In this document: positions 50,696 through 59,515 of the stretch, one piece after another
How positions within the stretch are numbered: the first letter of the stretch is position 1
How the letters are laid out: every line of letters starts with the position of its first letter
Assembly (NCBI RefSeq): GCF_003259365.1
Contig: NZ_QLLY01000016.1
Span: 1-64,000 of the forward strand
Source of the DNA: Streptomyces sp. PsTaAH-137
GTDB taxonomy: Bacteria > Actinomycetota > Actinomycetes > Streptomycetales > Streptomycetaceae
Direction: 5' to 3'
Length of the DNA stretch: 64,000 nt
The notes under the pieces: generated by a model
Told to the model about the DNA's origin: nothing
Databases searched by the model: none
What the model saw: only the letters and a program-made list of their open reading frames with translations
Translations under genes and position numbers: made by a program

Positions 50696-52335
50696 GCGTC
50701 CCCCACCGGTCGGGTCTCGGTCAGTCGTCGGGCCAGCTCGCGCACGGTCGGCGCGGCCAGGAAGGCGCGGAGGTCGACGCGGGCCGGATGGCGGGCCCGC
50801 AGCCGGGCCAGCACGAGCGCCGCCGACAGCGAGGTGCCGCCCAGTGCCAGGAAGGAGTGGTCGCGGCCGATGTCCTCGCGGCCCAGGACCGCCGTCCACA
50901 CCTCGGCCACGTCGCGTTCGACGCCCTCCGCCGGCGGTTCGTCGGCCGGTCCGGGCGGGGGAGGGGCCGGCAGCCGGGCGCGGTCGACCTTGCCGTGCGC
51001 GGTGAGCGGCAGCCGGTCCACGGGTTGGATCCGGGCGGGCAGCAGATGCGCCGGGAGCCGCGCGGCCAGCCGGGCCCGCAGTCCCGTCAGGGTGCCTGCC
51101 ACGTACGCCGCCAACTGCGTTTCCCCGGCGACCTGTTCGGCCACCACCGCGCACTCGCGCACCCCGGGCAGGGAGCCGAGGACCGACTCCACCTCCGCCG
51201 GGTCGGCGAGATGGCCGCGGATCTTGACCTGGTCGTCGGCGCGGCCGACGAACCGCAGCAGGCCGTCCGGGTCGCGTGCGACGAGGTCTCCCGTGCGGTA
51301 CGCGGGCCGGGCGGAGCCGTGATCGTGGCGGAAGCGGCGCGCCGTCTCCGCCGGGTCGTTGAGGTAGCCGAGTCCGACGCCCGGCCCCGTCAACCACAGT
51401 TCGCCGTCGGCCACACGGGCGGTGAAGCCGGCCACGGGGGCGCCGATCGGCGGCAGGTCCGGCCAGTCGGAGGGCGGTCCGGTCAGCGTGTGCGCGACGG
51501 CCACGTGCGTTTCCGAGGGGCCGTAGTGGTGGTGCAGCCGGCAGCCGGGCACCTCCGCGAAGAGGCCCCGGATCGCCGGCGTCACCCGCAGCGCCTCGCC
51601 CGCCACGGCGACCTCCCGCAGGGTGGTGGGGAACGCGCCCGTGTACGGCACCAGCGCGGCGAGCCGGTCGAGCACGACCGGCGGCACGAACAGCCGCTCC
51701 ACGCGCCGGAGCCGGAGCAGCTCCGCGAGCCGTACCAGGTCCCGGCGCTCGTCCTCGCCGGGCAGGATCAGCACCCCGCCGCTGCACAGCGCCGTGAACA
51801 CCTCCTGCACGAACACGTCGAAGCCGAGCGGGGCGAACTGGAGGGTGCGCAGCGGGGCCCGGGAGGTGGCGGCCAGCGTCCACTCGATCAGCGCGTCGAC
51901 GGTCCGGTGCGGTATCGCGACCGCCTTGGGCCGCCCGGTGGAGCCCGAGGTGAACACCACGTACGCCAGTCCCTCGCGGGCCGGACCGGGCCGTCGGGAA
52001 CGCAGCCGGAGACCGGGGCCGACCACGAGGCGCGCCCCGCTCTCGCGCAGCACGTGCCGGGTCCGCGCCGGCGGCTGGCCGGGGTCCACGACACAGAACC
52101 CGCCGCCCGCCCGCAGCACGGCCAGGACCGCCACGAGCAGCTCCGGGGTGCGTCCCGTGGTGACAGCCGCGGCCTCGCCCGGCTGCAGCCCGGCGGCGGT
52201 CATCCGGTCGGCCAGCCGTCCCGAGCGCTCCCACAGCGTGCCGAGGTCCAGCACGCCGTCCGCGGTTTCGACGGCGGGGGCGCCGGGACGGGCCAGCGCC
52301 CGCTCCTCGACCAGCTCCAGCACGCGTGAACTCAC
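50692..52335 (-). CDS. NRPS A-PCP (likely loading module)
   Basis: 547 residues from GTG 52335 (GAGGAG upstream). A domain 1-465: VVFTSGSTGRPKAVAIPHRT, HHYGPSETHVAVAH, YRTGDL, GRADDQVKIRG, GKVDRARLP. PCP with LGGTSLSAALVLAR near 505. There is no condensation domain, so it is a natural starter. By-eye pocket D-V-Q-F-A-A-H-V-A-K is close to the proline code (DVQxxAHVVK), so proline or a proline-like imino acid is the best guess. First gene of the minus operon; the divergent promoter region lies upstream. Confidence 0.9.
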   Translation of the reverse strand: MSSRVLELVEERALARPGAPAVETADGVLDLGTLWERSGRLADRMTAAGLQPGEAAAVTTGRTPELLVAVLAVLRAGGGFCVVDPGQPPARTRHVLRESGARLVVGPGLRLRSRRPGPAREGLAYVVFTSGSTGRPKAVAIPHRTVDALIEWTLAATSRAPLRTLQFAPLGFDVFVQEVFTALCSGGVLILPGEDERRDLVRLAELLRLRRVERLFVPPVVLDRLAALVPYTGAFPTTLREVAVAGEALRVTPAIRGLFAEVPGCRLHHHYGPSETHVAVAHTLTGPPSDWPDLPPIGAPVAGFTARVADGELWLTGPGVGLGYLNDPAETARRFRHDHGSARPAYRTGDLVARDPDGLLRFVGRADDQVKIRGHLADPAEVESVLGSLPGVRECAVVAEQVAGETQLAAYVAGTLTGLRARLAARLPAHLLPARIQPVDRLPLTAHGKVDRARLPAPPPPGPADEPPAEGVERDVAEVWTAVLGREDIGRDHSFLALGGTSLSAALVLARLRARHPARVDLRAFLAAPTVRELARRLTETRPVGDA

Positions 52336-52823
52336 CTGCGTCTCCTCGGCGTCGGTGGCCCGCTCTCCCGGGAAGGGGGAGCGGGCGAGGGATGAAGGGG
52401 TCCCGGCGACAGGTCGGGATTCCGTCCGCACCGGCCCCCTGGCAGCGTTGCGTCCCGTCGGTCCCCGGTGTGCCAGCAGTCCAGCAGAGCGGTGTTCCGC
52501 GTTCCGCGCCGAGCGGGTTCCCGGGCGGAGTCCGGGACCGTTCCGCCCGTCCCCGGCCGGGTCGGCGCCGTGCGGCCGTGCATACGGAACGGGTCCGCGC
52601 GTGGACGGCCCGGGGTTCCCCCGGGGTGCCGTCCCCGTTCCCGTACGGGGCCGGTCCGGGGCCCGCGGCGGAATCCCGACGGGGGGTCGCAGGGCGGGTC
52701 GCACGGTACCGGCCGCCCCTAGCGTGACGGCGTCAAGGCGACGCGGGCCAGCAGGTCCGGGCCAGCAGGGCCCGGGGCGCCCGCGTGGCGCGCAGCAGGC
52801 GGCCGAGGACGAGGTGGGACCGG
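52336..52823. promoter_or_regulatory. bidirectional promoter region with GTTCC repeats
   Basis: 488 bases between the two divergent NRPS operons. GTTCCGC or GTTCCCG heptamers start at 52494, 52501, 52517, 52540 and 52637; three are exactly 23 bases apart. The inverse GGAACGG occurs at 52586. The same motif recurs in the other cluster intergenic regions, so these are candidate sites for the cluster SARP activator. No gene is supported in it. Confidence 0.5.
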
Positions 52824-54641
52824 GTGGCGGGCATCGCGGGATGGACCGACGGGCAGCGTGACCTGACGGGCGAGCGGGCCGAGGTCGACAGGATGGCGGC
52901 CGGGCTGCGGGCCCGCGCCCCGCACGGCGGCGCGACCTGGACTGCTCGGCGGGCCGCGCTCGTCCAGCGCGGGGATCCCGCCTGGCCCCGGCCGACCGGA
53001 CCGGCCGTGGTCCGCGACGACGGCCGCACCGTCGCCGTCGCCGTCGCCGACGGCCACCTGCGCAACGCCAGGGACCTGTGGGACGCCTTCGGTGCCGACC
53101 GGGGGACCGGACCGCACCCGCCCTCCGTGCCGGAGATCGTCGCCCGCGCCTATCTGCGCTGGGGCACAGCCGCCGCCGAACGCCTCGACGGACTCTGCTC
53201 GTTCGCCGTCTGGGACACCCGCACCGGCGACCTCGTCCTCGGCCGCGACCGCTTCGGCGTCCGGCCGCTGAGCTGGACCCGCACCCCGGACGGCGTCGTC
53301 TTCGCCTCCGACGTCGCCGTCCTTGCCGCACACTCCTTCATCACCCCCGAGGCCGACCCCGACGCCCTGTGCGCGCTGCTCACCCTCATGCGCGAGGACG
53401 GCCGCGGCGCGCTCAGCGGCGTCCACGAGGTGCCCCCGGCCACCGTGCTGCGCATCCGCCCCGACGGCACGGTCGACTCCCGTGCCTACTGGGCGCTGGA
53501 GGCCCACGAACACGTCCTCGACGCCGACGCCACGACCAAGGAGGCCGACCGGCTGCTGCGCGCCTCCGTGGCCGCCGACCTCGCTGGCCAGGACACGGCG
53601 GTCCTCCTTTCCGGCGGACTGGACTCCAGCGTGCTCACCGGCCTCCTCGCGTCCGAGACCGGCCGCCGGCCCGTCACCGCCACCGTGTCCTTCGCCCGCA
53701 CCACCTCCCGCATCCCCGACCGCCCGTTCATCGAGGACGTCGTCCGCTTCTGGGACTGCGACCACGAGGACGTCATTGTCGGCATCGACGAGGTCACGGA
53801 CCCCGCCACCCTCGCCGAGGTACTGGCCGCGAAGGACTACCCCACCCCCTGGGGCGACAAGAACGTCACCCCGTACCTGCTGAACCGCTCCCTGTCCGCG
53901 CGGGCGCCCGCCGCCCTGTCCGGCGAGGCGGCCGACACCCTCTTCGGCGGCCTCTACGGCGATCTCGACGGCGTCCCGGCACCGACGACCTTCCCCTGGC
54001 TGGAACAGGCCCGGCGGTTCGGCGTCACGCACGGCATCGGCACCGGGCTCTTCCGCCCCGAACTGCTGCGCGCCCTCGACGTCGACGGCTACCTGGAACG
54101 GGTCTTCCGCACCGCGCTCGACCGCGTCCCCGTCCTGCCCGGCGACTCACCGGGCCGCCGCGCGGTACGGCAGATCGACCACCTGACCGTGACCCGGCTG
54201 CTCGAACAGACGATGCTGCACACCGAGCGCCTCGGCGCCGCCGCAGGCGTTCAACTGCGGTTCCCCTTCGCGGACCACACGCTCTACACCTTCATGTACA
54301 ACGTTCCGACCGCCATGAAATCCACGGGCGGACGCACCAAGAGCATGCTCCGCGACCTCGCCCGCGACCTGGTGCCGCCCTCCGTCCTGGAGCGCCGCAA
54401 GTCGACGTTCCCCGCGCTCTATGACGACCGCTACAAGACCTCGGTCACCGCCCGGCTGCGCGACCTCCTCGACGACTCCTCGGCGCCCGTGCACGCGGTC
54501 ACCGACCTGCGGGCCGCCGCCCGGGTCGCCGACGACCCCCGACTGCTCGACCGGGGCGGCTGGTTCGGCAGGGCGGACGTCGAGATGCTCCTCCAGCTCG
54601 ACGCCTGGCTCCGCCGCCACCGGGTGCGGCTGCGGATCTGA
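52824..54641 (+). CDS. asparagine-synthetase/beta-lactam-synthetase-like enzyme
   Basis: 605 residues from GTG 52824, reading MAGIAGWTDGQRDLTG. True glutamine-dependent asparagine synthetases start MCGIAGW; here the Cys nucleophile is Ala, so glutaminase activity should be lost, as in beta-lactam synthetases. The synthetase half keeps the ATP-PPi loop VLLSGGLDSSVLTG, ALSGEAADTLFGG and a Lys in ERRKSTFP. It would adenylate a carboxylate and form an amide or lactam with a non-glutamine amine. First gene of the plus operon. The longer in-frame ATG at 52785 would hide this N-terminus. Confidence 0.88.
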   Translation: MAGIAGWTDGQRDLTGERAEVDRMAAGLRARAPHGGATWTARRAALVQRGDPAWPRPTGPAVVRDDGRTVAVAVADGHLRNARDLWDAFGADRGTGPHPPSVPEIVARAYLRWGTAAAERLDGLCSFAVWDTRTGDLVLGRDRFGVRPLSWTRTPDGVVFASDVAVLAAHSFITPEADPDALCALLTLMREDGRGALSGVHEVPPATVLRIRPDGTVDSRAYWALEAHEHVLDADATTKEADRLLRASVAADLAGQDTAVLLSGGLDSSVLTGLLASETGRRPVTATVSFARTTSRIPDRPFIEDVVRFWDCDHEDVIVGIDEVTDPATLAEVLAAKDYPTPWGDKNVTPYLLNRSLSARAPAALSGEAADTLFGGLYGDLDGVPAPTTFPWLEQARRFGVTHGIGTGLFRPELLRALDVDGYLERVFRTALDRVPVLPGDSPGRRAVRQIDHLTVTRLLEQTMLHTERLGAAAGVQLRFPFADHTLYTFMYNVPTAMKSTGGRTKSMLRDLARDLVPPSVLERRKSTFPALYDDRYKTSVTARLRDLLDDSSAPVHAVTDLRAAARVADDPRLLDRGGWFGRADVEMLLQLDAWLRRHRVRLRI

Positions 54642-54711
54642 ACCGCCGCACACCCATCCCGCCCGCACCCCCACCCCCCTCGCGGAACCCGGAACCTGGA
54701 GACGACGTCCC

Positions 54712-56322
54712 ATGAACACCACCGCACACAGCGTGCCCCTCTCCGTGGGGCAGGAGGCCATGAAGGTGGCCTGGCAGATCGATCCGCGTCAGTGGACGAA
54801 CATCATCCCGGTGCCGCTCGCCGTCACCGGCGACCTCGACCTCGACCGGCTGCGCGCCGCGGTCGACGCCCTCGGCACGGCCTTCCCGCACCTGCGCGGC
54901 CGGGTCACCGGAGAGCCCGGCCACCACCGCCTCGACTGGGACGGCGCCCCCGCCATCCCGGTCACCGAGGTCACCTCGTCGCTCGCCCGGGACGAGGGCG
55001 TGCGCGAGGCGTGGCAGACCCCGTTCGACCTGCTGGCCGGCCCACTGGCCCGGGTCCAGGTCGTCACCGGCCCCGGCTGGCGGGTCCTGCTGCTGACGCT
55101 CCACCACATCGTGGCCGACGGCGCCTCCGTACTCCTCCTGCTGGATGCGCTGCGCCAGGCCTACGCCGGTGAGCCGGTGACCGTGCCCGACGACCCCCGC
55201 GCCCTGGAGGCCCACGCCCTGCGCTCGGCCCGGCTGGCCGAGGGCGCCGAGGGCGAACGCCTCCGTGCCTACTGGGCCGCCGAACTCGGCACCGGCACCG
55301 CCCCGCTGACCCTCCCCGCCGAACCCGCCGACCCGCCCCGCCCCACCCTGCTCAGCGACCTCCTGCCCGACGACCTCGTCGCCGGACTGCGCCACCGCGC
55401 CGCCGCCACCCGGGTCTCGTACGTCACCGCGCTGATGGCCGGCTACTACGCCCTGCTCCGCCGCCACACCGGCTCCTCCGACGTACTGTCCTTCCTGCCC
55501 TTCCACGGGCGGACCCTCGACGCGACCCGGCAGCAGGTCGGCTACTTCGTCAACCTGCTGCCGGTACGGGCCCGGCTGGGCGCCGCCGACACCTACACCG
55601 ACGTGATGCGGCAGCTGCGCGGCCGGGTCAAGAACGCCCTCACCCACGGCGACCTCCCGCAACCGGTGATCATGCGCAGCGCCGGGCTCGTGGGCCCGCG
55701 CGCCCGCGACCTGACCCACCGCAGTCTCTTCCAGTACTGGCACGCGGGCCTGCGCGACGGCCTCGACGTCATGGACCTGCGGCTGACGACACCCGGCTCG
55801 ACCGCGACGCTCGGCCTGCTCGACATCGAGAGCACCGCCGGATTCACCCTGGCCGTCATGGTCCGCCAGGACAGCGGCGGCACCCGCGTGCTGTGGAAGG
55901 ACCCCGCCGGCGCCCTGGGCGAGCCGCTGCTCAAGACGCTCGCCGCCGAATACCACGAGGTGCTCTGGACCATCGCCGACGACCCCGACACCCCCCTCCT
56001 CGGCATCGTCGCGACCGCCGGGGCGGCCGGGACCACCACGGCCCCCGGCGCGGCCGCCCCGGACGACGCGGACGGCCCGGCGGGCAGCGGCGGCGACGCC
56101 CGCCTCCTCGCCGCCATGACCGAGCTGTGGCAGGACGTCCTGGGCATCGACGACATTCTGCCCGAGGACAGCTTCTTCGAGCTGGGCGGCCACTCGCTGC
56201 TCGCCGAGAGCCTCGTCCTGGAGGTGTCCCGCCGGTTCGGCCGCGAGGTCGACCTGGGCGTCCTGTTCAGCCGGCCGCGACTCGCGGAGTTCACCGAACA
56301 CGCGGTCGGACCGCGCGCATGA
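54712..56322 (+). CDS. NRPS C-PCP protein without adenylation domain
   Basis: 536 residues. Condensation domain 1-430 with intact LHHIVADGASVLLL and FLPFHGRTLDATRQQVGYF; Ala/Asp-rich linker 440-460; PCP 465-530 with FFELGGHSLLAESLVLEVSR. No A domain, so the carrier must be charged in trans. Located 70 bases after the AsnB/BLS-like gene and ATGA-coupled to an MFS gene. The aaRS-like protein and the stand-alone A enzyme are candidates to load it. Confidence 0.9.
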   Translation: MNTTAHSVPLSVGQEAMKVAWQIDPRQWTNIIPVPLAVTGDLDLDRLRAAVDALGTAFPHLRGRVTGEPGHHRLDWDGAPAIPVTEVTSSLARDEGVREAWQTPFDLLAGPLARVQVVTGPGWRVLLLTLHHIVADGASVLLLLDALRQAYAGEPVTVPDDPRALEAHALRSARLAEGAEGERLRAYWAAELGTGTAPLTLPAEPADPPRPTLLSDLLPDDLVAGLRHRAAATRVSYVTALMAGYYALLRRHTGSSDVLSFLPFHGRTLDATRQQVGYFVNLLPVRARLGAADTYTDVMRQLRGRVKNALTHGDLPQPVIMRSAGLVGPRARDLTHRSLFQYWHAGLRDGLDVMDLRLTTPGSTATLGLLDIESTAGFTLAVMVRQDSGGTRVLWKDPAGALGEPLLKTLAAEYHEVLWTIADDPDTPLLGIVATAGAAGTTTAPGAAAPDDADGPAGSGGDARLLAAMTELWQDVLGIDDILPEDSFFELGGHSLLAESLVLEVSRRFGREVDLGVLFSRPRLAEFTEHAVGPRA

Positions 56323-57689
56323 GCGGTACCGGCCCCGGCCCGTGGCGCCACCCGGTGCTGCGGGCCGTGCTCGCCGCGGAGTGCGTATCGATGCTCGGCA
56401 GCGCGCTGACCGTCGTCGCCGTGCCGTGGCTGATGCTGAGCGCCACTGGGTCGGCCCGCGCCATGGGCCTGGTGATGGCCGCCCAGATGGCCGGGACCAC
56501 CCTCGTCGGCACGCTCGGCGCGTCCTGGGCCGGCCGAGCGGGGCCCCGGCGCGTGATGCTGCTCGGGGACGCGTGCCGCGGCGCGCTCATCGCCCTCGTC
56601 CCCCTGCTCACCGCCACGGGCGGCCTCGCCGTGCCGCTCACCGCCGCCGCGATGTTCCTCTTCGGCGCGTTCATGGCGCCCTACGCCGCCGCCCAGCAGG
56701 CCCTGCTCCCGGACGTCGTGGGCGAGGACGAGAAGCTGCTCGCCCGCGCGACCGCCTCTCTCCAGGGCGCCCTGCGGTTCAGCATGATGCTCGGCCCGCC
56801 CGTGGCCGGCGTCCTCGTCGGGCTGCTCGGCACCGTCCCGGTGATCCTCCTCGACGCCGCGAGTTTCGTCCTGTCGCTGCTGGTGCTGCGCCGCTTCCTG
56901 CCGACCACCGCACCTGCCCCGGCCGCGCCCTCGCGATGCGGGGCCGCCGGGGCACGCGCCCTGCTTGCCCGGCCGCTGGCCGCCACCTGGTCACTGGCCC
57001 TCGTCTGCTCCGAGTTCGCCTGGCAGGGCCTGTTCGCGGCCGTCCCGGTCGTCGCGCTGGAGTTCGGCGACCGCGGGCCCTCCGTCGCCGGAGCGCTGTC
57101 GGGGGCCTTCGGCGCGGCAGCCCTGACCGGCACCCTGCTCGTCGGACCGCTGCTGCGGCGCACGACCGCGCCGGTCCTCGCGGTCGGCGGACGGGTGCTG
57201 CTGGCCCTGTGCTTCGCGGTGCTGCTGCTCCCGCTCGGCCTCACCGCGGTGTTCGGCTGCCTCGTGCTCGCGGGGCTCCTCAACGGTGTGTCGAGTGCGC
57301 CGGTCGCCGCCGTGCGTGCGCTGAGCCTCCCGGCCGCCGTCCGTGCCGAGGCCCTCACCGTCGCCACGGCCGTCGCCCTCGCGGGCGGGACCTGCGGTCT
57401 GCTCGTCACGGGTACGACGATCCAGTCGGCGGGCACGCACACGGTGTTCCTGATCCTGTCCGCCGCCCAGGCCGCGTCGGCGGTCCTGCACGTGACGGGT
57501 CTGCTGCGCGACCGGCCCGCGCCGGGGGACGGCCACGGCGGCGCCGGTGTTCCGGACCGCCGTGGGCCCGTGGCCGAGGCGCCGTCATCGCGCGGTGCGG
57601 CTCTCGCGCGCACCGAGGCCCGGCGGGCGCCTGCCGACGGCCCAGACCGCCGCCCCGGCTACCCGCCCCCGCCGGCCCCCGGTTCCTGA
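56319..57689 (+). CDS. MFS transporter of the plus operon
   Basis: 456 residues, about 12 membrane segments, with AAECVSMLGSALTVVAVPWL and the MFS loop ASWAGRAGPRRVMLLGDACR. The last 60 residues are a hydrophilic Pro/Arg/Ala tail (DRRGPVAEAPSSRGAALA). ATGA overlap with the C-PCP stop. It is of the same group as the exporter at 33916, giving the cluster two exporters. Confidence 0.85.
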   Translation: MSGTGPGPWRHPVLRAVLAAECVSMLGSALTVVAVPWLMLSATGSARAMGLVMAAQMAGTTLVGTLGASWAGRAGPRRVMLLGDACRGALIALVPLLTATGGLAVPLTAAAMFLFGAFMAPYAAAQQALLPDVVGEDEKLLARATASLQGALRFSMMLGPPVAGVLVGLLGTVPVILLDAASFVLSLLVLRRFLPTTAPAPAAPSRCGAAGARALLARPLAATWSLALVCSEFAWQGLFAAVPVVALEFGDRGPSVAGALSGAFGAAALTGTLLVGPLLRRTTAPVLAVGGRVLLALCFAVLLLPLGLTAVFGCLVLAGLLNGVSSAPVAAVRALSLPAAVRAEALTVATAVALAGGTCGLLVTGTTIQSAGTHTVFLILSAAQAASAVLHVTGLLRDRPAPGDGHGGAGVPDRRGPVAEAPSSRGAALARTEARRAPADGPDRRPGYPPPPAPGS

Positions 57690-57991
57690 CGTGTTCCCTT
57701 CCAGCGGCGGAACGGGCGCCGGGACCGCACGGGGACCAGCGCGGAGCCCCCACGCGGATCGTGCGTTGGGAACGGCAACCGTTCCGCCGGGTCGCACCAC
57801 GCGCCCGTACCCCGACCCCGCCGGCCTCTGCGCTCCCCACCGCGTGCCCCGCGTCTGACGCTTCGCGCGGGGGCGTCCCGCGCCCGCGGTCCGGAGCCGA
57901 GTGGCGCCTGTACCCCGCACCCCGCACCCCACACCCGCACCCCGCGCCCCCCATTCCGCCGGTCCACTCACCCCCCGCCCCTGGAGTTCCG
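57690..57991 (+). promoter_or_regulatory. intergenic region with GGAACGG palindrome
   Basis: 302 bases after the MFS stop. It contains a perfect inverted repeat GGAACGGCAACCGTTCC (57769-57785) and another GGAACGG at 57709. These match motifs in the central promoter region and at 59373-59389. A separate promoter for the condensation-like gene is likely here. Nothing coding is supported. Confidence 0.55.
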
Positions 57992-59299
57992 TTGTCCGTT
58001 CACCCCGTTGAAGATTCCCCCGCCGTTCCCGCAGAGCTCTGGCGCGGTGTGCCGCACCGGATGAGCATCGGGTTGCGGCACCAGGCGCGGGACGACGGAT
58101 CGTTGCCGTCGGAGAATCTGACCTGCTTCCTCTTCGCGTTCCCCGGTCTCGTCGTCGACGTGCCCCGGCTCGAACGCGCGCTCGCGCGGGCCGTCGTCCT
58201 CAACCCCGCCCTTGGCCACCGCTACCGCGTCGACCCCGAACACGGCCCCCAGTACCGGGAATCCGGCTGGTGCCCGAAGGCCGGCGTCGTCGAGGCCGCC
58301 GGCCCCGGATGGGAGGACGCCCGTCGTACGGCGCGTGGGATCGCGGACGCCGAGATGGGCAGGCCGTTCGACCTCCGGGACGGGCGCCTGCTGCGGGTGA
58401 CCTGCGTGCGGCCCCCCGACGGCAGCGGCACCGTCCTCGTCGTCACCGTCGACCACACGGTCTGCGACGGCATCTCCTACGCCCGGCTCCTGGCCGACAT
58501 CTCCGCCGCCTACGGGGACGAGGACCCCGCCGGGGCCCGGGCCCCGCGCCGGGCCTCTCTCGCCCGGGTCGCCGCTGCCGAGCGCCGGGTCCTGGCCGGC
58601 GCCGGCCGCGACGAGCTGTGCGACGCGTGGCGCGGCAGGCTGCCCGACGGCATCCCCGAACTGGTCCTCGCCGACCCGCTGCCCTGGACCGAGTGCACCG
58701 CCGAGGGCGACCAGGCAGCGACGGTCCTCACCGGCCCGGCGTACCGGCGCCACGTGCGGCGGGCCGCCGAACTGTCCGTGTCCAGCTTCATGCTCGCCAC
58801 CGCCGGTCTCCTGCACGCGATGCGGCCCAGCGTGCTCGGCGACGGCCTCTCCTTCTTCTCCCCGCTGCCCGGACGCTTCGTCCCCGCCGCCCGGGACGTC
58901 CTCGGCAACTTCGTCAGCGTCCTGCCCGTCACCGTCCACGCGCCCCCCGACGCGACGTTGACGGCCACCGCGGAGGCGGTCCGCGAGGGCGTCCTGTGGA
59001 CTCTGCGCCATCAAGGGGTGCCCTTCGACACGATCCGGGACGCCGTCGGCAACGGCGCCGGAACCAACGGGCGGTTCGCCTACGAACGCCGGTCGGTGTT
59101 CATCTCCGGCAACCCCGTGATGCGGCTCGAACTCGACGGCGTACGCGGCGAGATGGGCGTCCCGTCGATCACCGACGCCATGTTCGACCTCAGCCTGTGG
59201 ATCTCGGACACCGGGGACGCCCTGCGGTGCAGCGCGGTCTTCCGCAAGCAGCTCCTCGACCGCGCCCTGGTGCAGGGCTGGCTCGACTCCCTGCACTGA
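57992..59299 (+). CDS. free-standing condensation-domain-like enzyme
   Basis: 435 residues from TTG 57992, with GGAG 5 bases ahead; no better ATG or GTG exists at the domain start. It has the C-domain fold with VVTVDHTVCDGISYARLLAD (HxxxDG), RHVRRAAELSVSSFMLATAG and SFFSPLPGRFVPAARDVLGN. No carrier domain. Such proteins condense, esterify or release with a free acceptor, as in acyltransferases of the PapA/C superfamily. It probably works with the C-PCP protein and aaRS-like enzyme. Confidence 0.8.
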   Translation: MSVHPVEDSPAVPAELWRGVPHRMSIGLRHQARDDGSLPSENLTCFLFAFPGLVVDVPRLERALARAVVLNPALGHRYRVDPEHGPQYRESGWCPKAGVVEAAGPGWEDARRTARGIADAEMGRPFDLRDGRLLRVTCVRPPDGSGTVLVVTVDHTVCDGISYARLLADISAAYGDEDPAGARAPRRASLARVAAAERRVLAGAGRDELCDAWRGRLPDGIPELVLADPLPWTECTAEGDQAATVLTGPAYRRHVRRAAELSVSSFMLATAGLLHAMRPSVLGDGLSFFSPLPGRFVPAARDVLGNFVSVLPVTVHAPPDATLTATAEAVREGVLWTLRHQGVPFDTIRDAVGNGAGTNGRFAYERRSVFISGNPVMRLELDGVRGEMGVPSITDAMFDLSLWISDTGDALRCSAVFRKQLLDRALVQGWLDSLH

Positions 59300-59515
59300 T
59301 CCGGGCGCCGTGCCCGCTCCCGTACCGGACGCCTTCCCTCCGCCTTCCGCACGCCGGCCGTCGGCGCGGAACGAACGGCAACGGAACGGGAATCGCCGGG
59401 TGCGAGTCTCGACCAGTCGAACAGCCGGCCGCGCCACGACGAACGAGCGGCAGGGCCGGCCGCCATCCCCCACCCCGTCCCCGACAGGCGTGCGCACACC
59501 ACGGAGGTCCACCGA
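59300..59515 (+). promoter_or_regulatory. intergenic region with GGAACGG motifs
   Basis: 216 bases. GAACGGCAAC (59373-59382), identical to the 10-mer at 57770, runs directly into GGAACGG (59383-59389), with another GGAACG at 59368. Candidate activator site for the aaRS-like gene, which has GGAGG 8 bases before its ATG. Confidence 0.5.

Noticed and set aside
52491..52508. Simple tandem GTTCCGC as a promoter element by itself
   Set aside because: Two adjacent copies 7 bases apart do not fit SARP spacing; kept only as part of the wider motif observation.
52785..52823. Longer ATG start for the asparagine-synthetase-like gene
   Set aside because: It adds 13 Arg-rich residues not found in the family; GTG 52824 aligns exactly with the usual N-terminus.
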